In this document: positions 55,660-64,000 of the stretch, piece by piece
Layout of the letters: each line of letters starts with the position of its first letter
How positions within the stretch are numbered: the first letter of the stretch is position 1
Source of the DNA: Microbacterium sp. 8M
GTDB taxonomy: Bacteria; Actinomycetota; Actinomycetes; Actinomycetales; Microbacteriaceae
NCBI RefSeq assembly: GCF_902506375.1
Contig: NZ_LR733284.1
Span: 1,391,147 to 1,455,146, forward strand
Direction: 5' to 3'
Length of the DNA: 64,000 nucleotides
The notes under the pieces: generated by a model
What the model saw: the letters and a program-made list of their open reading frames with translations, nothing else
What the model was told of the DNA's origin: nothing
The model's database searches: none
Program-made: the position numbers and the translations under genes

Positions 55660-56417
55660 GACGGGCTCGTCTCGGTGATGGTCGGGTCGGGGAGGGATCG
55701 GGTAGGGCCCGCGGTGCTGATCTCCTCCGGGGAGAGCGGCCCGCGGTCCGCGAGCTCGGCGTCGCCGGCGTCGCGGTAGAGCCGGGCGGGGCGATGGCTG
55801 CCCGTCCGGAACGCGTTGGTGGGGATGAGGGTCCGCGTCGCGTCCACCTGCCGGCGGAAGTTCGCGGGGTCGAGCCGGCGGCCGAGGATGGTCTCGTACG
55901 CCTCCCGCAGGTCGGCCAGGGTGAACTCCGGCGGAAGGAAGCCCTGGGCGACGCGGCTGTAGCCGGCCTTGTTGCGCAGCCGCCACAGCGCGTACTCGAT
56001 GATGTCCGCGTGGTCGAAGGCGAGCGCGGGCAGATCCTGCGCATCGAACCAGGCCACGTTCTCGGGGTCGGAGCCGACCGCGCGGGTCGCCTCCTCCTCG
56101 CGCACGAGCGCCCAGTACACCACCGAGATCACGCGGCTCGGCGAGCGGTCCACCGCGCCGAAGGCGTACAGCTGCTCCAGATAGCTCGGCGCCAGTCCCG
56201 TGGTCTCGGCCAGCGTGCGTGCGGCTGCCACCGCCAGGCTCTCCTGCGCATCGAGCCAGCCGCCGGGCAGGGCCCAGGCGCCTTCGTGCGGGTCGCGGGT
56301 GCGGCGCACGAGAGGCAGCGCGAGCCGAGGCGCCTGGCCGCCGTCGCGGCGCAGGGTCAGGATCACGGTCGACACCGCGACGCGGATCCCGTCCTCGGGG
56401 ATGGTGCTTCTGGTCAT
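55656..56417 (-). CDS. NrtR-like Nudix transcriptional regulator of NAD synthesis
   Basis: A 253-residue protein: an N-terminal Nudix domain with Nudix-box region GGWLDAQESLAVAAARTLAETTGL (note the Glu pattern RxLxExTG, degenerate versus REUxEExGU), then a winged-helix domain typical of NrtR (LRREVDAT-like NFRRQVDATRTLIPTNAF). NrtR represses NAD genes and is released by ADP-ribose. It is the first gene of the nadA-nadB-nadC-desulfurase operon and overlaps nadA by 4 bases. A 15-bp-spaced inverted repeat sits just upstream and may be its operator. Confidence 0.87.
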   Translation of the reverse strand: MTRSTIPEDGIRVAVSTVILTLRRDGGQAPRLALPLVRRTRDPHEGAWALPGGWLDAQESLAVAAARTLAETTGLAPSYLEQLYAFGAVDRSPSRVISVVYWALVREEEATRAVGSDPENVAWFDAQDLPALAFDHADIIEYALWRLRNKAGYSRVAQGFLPPEFTLADLREAYETILGRRLDPANFRRQVDATRTLIPTNAFRTGSHRPARLYRDAGDAELADRGPLSPEEISTAGPTRSLPDPTITETSPS

Positions 56418-56420
56418 GCT

Positions 56421-56451
56421 GACTCTAACCTCCGATCGCCATCTTATAGTC
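56421..56451. promoter_or_regulatory. Inverted repeat upstream of the NAD operon
   Basis: GACTCTAA (56421-56428) and TTATAGTC (56444-56451), 7 of 8 positions complementary, spaced by 15 bases. TATAAG on the minus strand (56448-56443) may be a -10. It ends 3 bases before the regulator ATG, so repression by NrtR is plausible. Confidence 0.45.
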
Positions 56452-56512
56452 GCAGTGACACGAACTCCACCTCATTACGGCGCACTCCCAGGCGGCCGGG
56501 AGCAGCGGCCGA

Positions 56513-56518
56513 TAGCGT
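56513..56518 (+). promoter_or_regulatory. -10 element, leaderless DUF817 gene
   Basis: TAGCGT with 6 bases to ATG 56525. Confidence 0.55.
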
Positions 56519-56524
56519 CGGGCC

Positions 56525-57511
56525 ATGCAGCAGCCGACACGGCTCGAAGCGCGGATCGACGCGCGCGCTCGCCGGATCCTCGCGAGCGCTCCCTCCACCG
56601 GGGTGCGCGGCCTTCTCGTGGAGGCCGGGGTCTTCCCCGTCAAGCAGGCCTGGGCGTGCGCGTTCGGGGCGGCGCTGCTGGTGGCGATCGTGCTGGTGCG
56701 CACCCTCTACCCGGGCGATCTCGCCCTCACCCGAAACGATCTGCTCACGCTCATCGCGGTGCTCATCCAGGTGGCGATGCTCGCCACGCGCCTGGAGTCG
56801 GGCCGCGAGCTGTGGGTGATCATGCTGTTCCACGTGACCGGGACGGCGATGGAGCTGTTCAAGACCGACGTCGGATCCTGGGCCTATGAAGCGGACGGCG
56901 TCCTGAGGATCGGGGCCGTCCCGCTGTTCAGCGGCTTCATGTACGCCGCCGTCGGCTCCTACATGGTGCGCGTCCACCGCCTGTTCGATCTGACCTTCCT
57001 GCGCTACCCGCCGCGCTGGGCGACGGTCGTGCTCGCGGTGCTGATCTACGCGAACTTCTTCACCCACCACTGGATCTGGGATCTCCGCTGGGTGCTCACG
57101 GCCCTCGTGGTCGCGCTCTGGCTGCCCGCCGTCATGCACGCGCGGGTATGGCGGCGCACGCTGCGGATCCCGCTGCTGCTTCCCTTCGCCGGGGTCGCGG
57201 TGTTCATCTGGCTGGCCGAGAACATCGGCACCGCGAGTGGCGCGTGGCTGTACCCGGATCAGGTCGCCGGCTGGCAGCCCGTGTCGCTGTCGAAGGTGTC
57301 CAGCTGGTTCCTGCTGATGATCATCTCGGTCGTGCTGGTGACCCTGGTGTTCCCGCCGCGTCCGCCCGGGAAGACGACCGCGCGAGGAGGGCCGCGCACG
57401 GTAGGATGGCGCAGGAAAACTGAACACGTGGCCGCATGGTCCGCGCGGGAGAGTCCGGTGATCGCAGCCGGGCACCGAAGGAGCAAGCCTCCCCGCCAAT
57501 CTCTCAGGTAA
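56525..57511 (+). CDS. DUF817 membrane protein whose 3' end runs into a riboswitch
   Basis: A 328-residue membrane protein with about eight hydrophobic segments and DUF817 blocks (HVTGTAMELFKTDVGSWAYEADG, GFMYAAVGSYMVRVHRLFDL, YANFFTHHWIWDLRWVL, WLAENIGTASGAWLYPDQ). The conserved part ends near residue 283 (LVTLVFPPRP); the last about 45 residues are basic and non-conserved. They are coded by DNA that contains the gcv promoter and the first glycine aptamer, and the stop TAA (57509-57511) lies in that aptamer. Function unknown. Confidence 0.88.
   Translation: MQQPTRLEARIDARARRILASAPSTGVRGLLVEAGVFPVKQAWACAFGAALLVAIVLVRTLYPGDLALTRNDLLTLIAVLIQVAMLATRLESGRELWVIMLFHVTGTAMELFKTDVGSWAYEADGVLRIGAVPLFSGFMYAAVGSYMVRVHRLFDLTFLRYPPRWATVVLAVLIYANFFTHHWIWDLRWVLTALVVALWLPAVMHARVWRRTLRIPLLLPFAGVAVFIWLAENIGTASGAWLYPDQVAGWQPVSLSKVSSWFLLMIISVVLVTLVFPPRPPGKTTARGGPRTVGWRRKTEHVAAWSARESPVIAAGHRRSKPPRQSLR
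57402..57407 (+). promoter_or_regulatory. -10 element of the gcv operon
   Basis: TAGGAT inside the DUF817 gene, about 30 bases before the riboswitch; transcription would start near 57414. Confidence 0.5.
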
Positions 57512-57640
57512 CCGCACCGCGCAGATCCGGCCGCTCTGAAAAGCGATCCCGAGTGAAACGACTCGGGATCCGCCGACGGTGAAAGCCCTCGCGCACGCGC
57601 GCAGGCGAAGCTCTCAGGCTCATGACAGAGGGGGAGTTCT
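57430..57640 (+). ncRNA. Tandem glycine riboswitch
   Basis: Two glycine aptamers before gcvT. Aptamer I (about 57443-57541) has GGGCACCGAAGGAGCAA, then CCGCCAATCTCTCAGG. Aptamer II (about 57546-57640) has CCGACGGTGAAAGCC, then GCGAAGCTCTCAGGCT and CATGACAGAGGGGG. The linker pairs through GATCCCGAGT / ACTCGGGATC. These are the conserved tandem glycine-riboswitch blocks. High glycine should turn the operon on. The gcvT start lies 50 bases downstream, with a GGATCCG-rich hairpin in between as possible expression platform. Confidence 0.9.
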
Positions 57641-57689
57641 CGGATCCGCGCGCCGCACGGATCCTCACCGATCCGCACGGGAGAGCTCC

Positions 57690-58796
57690 ATGACAGACGC
57701 CCGCTACACGCCCCTCCGAGAGCGCCATGAGGCGCTCGGGGCCTCGTTCACCGACTTCGGCGGCTGGCAGATGCCGGTCCGCTACACGTCCGACCTGGCC
57801 GAGCACCACGCGGTGCGTCAGGCCGCGGGCATCTTCGACATCTCGCACATGGCCGAGTTCACGATCAAGGGTGCGGGCGCGGCCGAGTTCCTCGACTACG
57901 CGCTCGCCGGCCGCCTCTCCGCGCTGCCGGTCGGCAAGGCGAAGTACTCGCTGCTGCTCGCCGAGGACGGCGGCATCATCGACGACGTGATCGTGTACCG
58001 CCTCGGCGAAGACGATTTCCTCATCATCAGCAACGCCGGCAACCGGGATGCGGTCCGCGAGGCGCTGCAGACCCGGACCGCGGACCGCGGCGTCGCGGTC
58101 GCCGATGTCTCCGACGACTACGCGCTCATCGCCGTGCAGGGTCCGAACGCCGAGGCGATCCTCGCGGCGACCGCCGGCATCGCCGACGTCTCCATCCCGT
58201 GGGACGAGCAGAAGTACTACGCGTGGGCCTCGGCGAGCTACCGCGGCAGGCCGCTGCTGCTCGCCCGCACCGGCTACACCGGCGAGGACGGCTTCGAGCT
58301 CCTCGTCGACGCCGCCGATGCCACGGCGCTCTGGGACGAGGTCCTCGCCGCCGGTGCCGCACACGGGCTGGTTCCCGCCGGCCTCGCCGCCCGCGACACG
58401 CTGCGCCTCGAGGCGGGCATGCCGCTGTACGGCCACGAGCTGAACCTCGAGACCAAGCCCGCGCAGGCGGGCCTCGGCCGGGTCGTGGTCGCCGACAAGG
58501 AGAGCTTCGTCGGCAAGGACGGCGTGACTCCCGCCGAGGGCGCACGCGTGCTCGTCGGGCTCACCGCCGAGGGGCGCCGGGCCGGTCGTGCCGGCTACCC
58601 GGTCGTCACCGAGGACGGCGCGGCGGTCGGCGAGATCACCAGCGGTGCCCTCAGCCCCACGCTCGGCCACCCCATCGCCATGGCCTTCGTCGACCCCGCG
58701 GTCGCCGAAGGCTCCGTCCCCCTGTTCCTCGACGTGCGCGGCACGAAGATCCCCGCCACCGTCACCGCCCTGCCTTTCTACCGGAGGAAGAAATGA
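57690..58796 (+). CDS. gcvT: Aminomethyltransferase, glycine cleavage T protein
   Basis: Transfers the aminomethyl carbon from the lipoyl arm of GcvH to tetrahydrofolate, releasing ammonia. The 368-residue protein has the N-terminal [16 protein letters not shown], the folate region [13 protein letters not shown], the catalytic Asp block [15 protein letters not shown] and [23 protein letters not shown] 57690 is preceded by GGGAGAG. First gene of the operon gcvT-gcvH-gcvP and the direct target of the glycine riboswitch. Overlaps gcvH by 4 bases. Confidence 0.97.
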   Translation: MTDARYTPLRERHEALGASFTDFGGWQMPVRYTSDLAEHHAVRQAAGIFDISHMAEFTIKGAGAAEFLDYALAGRLSALPVGKAKYSLLLAEDGGIIDDVIVYRLGEDDFLIISNAGNRDAVREALQTRTADRGVAVADVSDDYALIAVQGPNAEAILAATAGIADVSIPWDEQKYYAWASASYRGRPLLLARTGYTGEDGFELLVDAADATALWDEVLAAGAAHGLVPAGLAARDTLRLEAGMPLYGHELNLETKPAQAGLGRVVVADKESFVGKDGVTPAEGARVLVGLTAEGRRAGRAGYPVVTEDGAAVGEITSGALSPTLGHPIAMAFVDPAVAEGSVPLFLDVRGTKIPATVTALPFYRRKK

Positions 58797-59170
58797 CCGA
58801 TCTGAACACCCTGCGTTACAGCGAAGAGCACGAGTGGGTCGCCGTTGACGGCGCCACCGCCACCGTCGGGATCACCGACTTCGCCGCTGACGCCCTCGGC
58901 GACATCGTCTTCGTCGAGCTGCCCGCCGTCGGCACCACGCTGAGCCGCGGCGACGTCTTCGGCGAGGCCGAGTCGACCAAGTCGGTCTCCGAGCTCTACG
59001 CGCCCGTCGACGGCACGGTCACCGAGGTCAACGACGCCGTGGTCGACGACCCGGCCCTGCTGAACTCCTCGCCGTTCGAGGACGGCTGGCTCATCCGGGT
59101 CCAGGTGGGCGAGGGCGCCACGGACGGCCTCCTCGACCGCGACGCCTACGTCGCCCACACGGAGAAGTGA
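58793..59170 (+). CDS. gcvH: Glycine cleavage H protein
   Basis: 125-residue lipoyl carrier of the glycine cleavage system. The lipoylated K63 lies in [18 protein letters not shown], with [21 protein letters not shown] before it. All family landmarks are present. RBS GGAGGAAG precedes ATG 58793, inside the gcvT stop. It carries the aminomethyl group between GcvP and GcvT. Confidence 0.97.
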   Translation: MTDLNTLRYSEEHEWVAVDGATATVGITDFAADALGDIVFVELPAVGTTLSRGDVFGEAESTKSVSELYAPVDGTVTEVNDAVVDDPALLNSSPFEDGWLIRVQVGEGATDGLLDRDAYVAHTEK

Positions 59171-59172
59171 GA

Positions 59173-62043
<2,871 letters not shown>

Positions 62044-62065
62044 GCGAGGCGCGATCCGCCGCCGA

Positions 62066-62101
62066 CGAAGCGCCCCGGGGAAGCTGTCCCGGGGCGCTTC
62101 G
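62066..62101 (+). terminator. Terminator of the gcv operon
   Basis: 14-bp perfect arms CGAAGCGCCCCGGG (62066-62079) and CCCGGGGCGCTTCG (62088-62101), 8-base loop, 22 bases after the gcvP stop. Confidence 0.8.
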
Positions 62102-62133
62102 GCGTTCCAGCGGACCTGAGACCCGGTGTCAGG

Positions 62134-62194
62134 TCACCGGTGAATAACGGTTAACGTCGGCGATTCGCCCGATCCGCGTCGCTGCGGTTACCCT
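62134..62194 (+). promoter_or_regulatory. Promoter region of the binding-protein gene
   Basis: Contains the 10-bp palindrome TCACCGGTGA (62134-62143), GTTAAC (62150-62155) and a TACCCT hexamer (62189-62194) as possible -10. A/T rich relative to its surroundings. Leader of about 60 bases to GTG 62262. Confidence 0.35.
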
Positions 62195-62261
62195 CAGATA
62201 TCCCTACATGCTCGACGATGAGCGTGCAGATTGCTGTCAACTGTCCACAGGAGGACACAAC

Positions 62262-63887
62262 GTGAAGCGCAACAAGATCGCCCTCGCGGGCATCGGGCTG
62301 CTTGCGGCGGGCGCACTCGCCCTCGCCGGCTGCTCGAGCAAGACCGGTGGAGACGCCACCCCCACCAAGGGCGGCGACTCCAAGGCCATCATCAAGGTCA
62401 GCGGCTCCGAGCCGGAGAACCCGCTGATCCCGACCAACACCAACGAGGTCGGCGGCGGCAAGATCCTCGACTCGATCTTCGCGGGTCTCGCCTACTACGA
62501 CGCCAAGGGCAAGCTCGTCAACGACATGGCCGAGTCAATCAAGGTCGACAGCGACTCCGAGCTGACCATCAAGGTCAAGCAGGGCAACACCTTCTCCAAC
62601 GGCGAGAAGGTCACCGCGGACAGCTTCATCAACGCCTGGCAGTACGGCGCCAAGTTCTCGAACAAGCAGCTGAACTCGTCGTGGTTCGCTGACATCGAGG
62701 GCTTCAACGCCGACGCCGACTCCGAGCTGACCGGCCTGAAGAAGGTGGACGACTACACGTTCAAGGTCACGCTGTCCAGCCCGGTCGCGGCCGACTGGTC
62801 GCAGCGCCTCGGCTACTCGGCCTACTACCCGCTGCCCGAGGCCGCTCTCAAGGACATGGCCACGTTCGGTGAGAACCCGATCGGCAACGGCCCCTACAAG
62901 CTCGCCAAGCAGGGCGCCTGGCAGCACTCCGTCGAGCTCGACCTGGTCAAGAACGACACCTACAAGGGCGCGCGTCAGGCCAAGAACGGCGGCGTGAACT
63001 TCATCTTCTACGCCACGGCAGACGCCGCGTACGCCGACCTGCAGAGCGACAAGGTCGACGTCATCGACCTGATCCCGGCGTCCGCCCAGCAGACGTTCGA
63101 GTCCGACCTGGGCGACCGTGCGGTCAACCAGCCGGCCGCGATCTTCCAGTCGTTCTCGCTCCCGGGCAACCTCGCGCACTTCACCGGCGAGGAGGGCAAG
63201 CTGCGTCGTCAGGCCATCTCGATGGCGATCGACCGCGCCGCGATCACGAAGACGATCTTCAACAACACCCGCACCCCGGCCAAGGACTTCACCTCGCCGG
63301 TCATCGCGGGCTGGTCCGACTCCATCAAGGGCTCGGACGTGCTGAAGTTCGACGCCAAGAAGGCGAAGGAGCTGTGGGCCGAGGCCGACAAGCTCTCGCC
63401 GTGGGAGGGCAAGTTCCAGATCGCGTACAACTCCGACTCCTCGCACCAGGCATGGGTCGACGCTGTCGCGAACCAGCTGAAGAACAACCTCGGCATCGAC
63501 GCCTCGGGCAACCCGTTCGTCGACTTCGCGGGTCTGCGCAAGGCCGTCAACGACCGCACCATCACGACCGCCTTCCGCACCGGTTGGCAGGCCGACTACC
63601 CGGCGCAGTACAACTTCCTGCAGCCGCTCTACGGCACCAAGGCCTCCTCGAACGACACCGACTACTCGAACCCGAAGTTCGATGAGCTTCTCGCGAAGGG
63701 CGCCTCGGCGACGGACCAGTCCGCGGCCACCAAGGAGTACGAGCAGGCGCAGGAGATCCTGTTCGAGGACCTCCCGGCGATCCCGCTGTGGTACTCCAAC
63801 GTGAACGGCGGCTACGCCAAGGGCGTGAACAACGTCCAGTTCGGTTGGAACTCGGTTCCGCTGTACTACGAGATCACCAAGGGCTGA
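62262..63887 (+). CDS. Peptide ABC transporter substrate-binding lipoprotein
   Basis: Extracytoplasmic binding protein of an Opp/Dpp-type importer, 541 residues. The signal peptide ends in the lipobox LAGC (Cys near residue 23). The SBP family 5 fold follows, with SEPENPLIPTNTNEVGGGKILDSIF, LTIKVKQGNTFSNGEKVTADSF and QAISMAIDRAAITKTIFN. It is Lys rich compared with other proteins here, as expected for a highly expressed lipoprotein. RBS AGGAGG precedes GTG 62262. The permease and ATPase genes are probably beyond the window, after the hairpin at 63907. Confidence 0.95.
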   Translation: MKRNKIALAGIGLLAAGALALAGCSSKTGGDATPTKGGDSKAIIKVSGSEPENPLIPTNTNEVGGGKILDSIFAGLAYYDAKGKLVNDMAESIKVDSDSELTIKVKQGNTFSNGEKVTADSFINAWQYGAKFSNKQLNSSWFADIEGFNADADSELTGLKKVDDYTFKVTLSSPVAADWSQRLGYSAYYPLPEAALKDMATFGENPIGNGPYKLAKQGAWQHSVELDLVKNDTYKGARQAKNGGVNFIFYATADAAYADLQSDKVDVIDLIPASAQQTFESDLGDRAVNQPAAIFQSFSLPGNLAHFTGEEGKLRRQAISMAIDRAAITKTIFNNTRTPAKDFTSPVIAGWSDSIKGSDVLKFDAKKAKELWAEADKLSPWEGKFQIAYNSDSSHQAWVDAVANQLKNNLGIDASGNPFVDFAGLRKAVNDRTITTAFRTGWQADYPAQYNFLQPLYGTKASSNDTDYSNPKFDELLAKGASATDQSAATKEYEQAQEILFEDLPAIPLWYSNVNGGYAKGVNNVQFGWNSVPLYYEITKG

Positions 63888-63906
63888 CCGCCCCGTACGA
63901 TCACAC

Positions 63907-63942
63907 CCGCGAGGCGGTGACGACCACGTCACCGCCTCGCGG
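63907..63942. terminator. Hairpin after the binding-protein gene
   Basis: 16-bp perfect arms (63907-63922 and 63927-63942) with an ACCA loop, 20 bases past the stop. No T tract. It may separate the highly expressed binding protein from downstream transporter genes. The remaining 58 bases hold no complete gene. Confidence 0.7.
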
Positions 63943-64000
63943 CCTGTCGAAACAGTGTCGTGCGCGTCGAACACGTGGCACGATGCTCTCAGCGAGGCGT

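Noticed and set aside
56422..56427. TAGAGT as -10 for a leaderless nrtR-like gene
   Set aside because: Only 4 bases to the ATG, shorter than the 6-8 seen elsewhere; TATAAG further upstream is the better candidate.

Overview
This window looks like a chromosomal segment of a high-GC actinobacterium, most likely a member of the Microbacteriaceae close to Microbacterium. The evidence is strong G/C bias in third codon positions, the order fumC / beta-carbonic anhydrase / DUF4245 / xseB / xseA / ispH, actinobacterial families (DUF6264-like, DUF4822, MmyB-type regulators, PF03640 lipoprotein), and about eighteen genes whose -10 hexamer sits 6-8 bases before the start codon, the layout of leaderless transcripts. 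I found no rRNA, tRNA, CRISPR array, insertion sequence or phage genes. The genus is an inference.

Left part (1-21345), mainly housekeeping. A minus-strand run encodes exonuclease VII, a membrane protein, carbonic anhydrase and fumarase; ispH diverges from it. An IclR regulator is followed by a short 2-oxo-acid dehydrogenase operon (E1 alpha, E1 beta, free lipoyl domain, no E2) with a paired-dyad operator upstream. A compact ECF sigma / anti-sigma / lipoprotein / DUF2231 module carries three matching promoters (TGAACC-N16-CGTT). Next come fba and glpX, rmuC, a DEDDh exonuclease, a methyltransferase, a secreted histidine phosphatase and ychF.

Middle part (21346-36240), accessory. Right after ychF, whose last codons look replaced, lies a more A/T-rich five-gene operon: beta-glucoside PTS IIBCA, 6-phospho-beta-glucosidase, BglG/LicT antiterminator, HPr and Enzyme I. 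Its leader carries a candidate antiterminator (RAT) hairpin overlapping the path to an intrinsic terminator. It is followed by two redox cassettes, each governed by an MmyB-type HTH regulator and sharing the sequence TCAGGGACTCCC in the divergent promoter regions. They encode an MFS exporter, zinc alcohol dehydrogenase, cupin, CMD-family protein, F420-reductase-like protein and aldo/keto reductase.

Right part (36340-64000). Small metabolic and membrane genes come first: methyltransferase, alpha/beta hydrolases (one lacking its nucleophile), a condensation-domain/GNAT fusion, a Nei-type glycosylase, DUF1345, exporters and a glycosyltransferase. Then follows a de novo NAD operon (nrtR-like Nudix regulator, nadA, nadB, nadC, cysteine desulfurase). 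Last is the glycine cleavage operon gcvT-gcvH-gcvP behind a tandem glycine riboswitch that the preceding DUF817 gene reads into, and a peptide ABC transporter binding lipoprotein.
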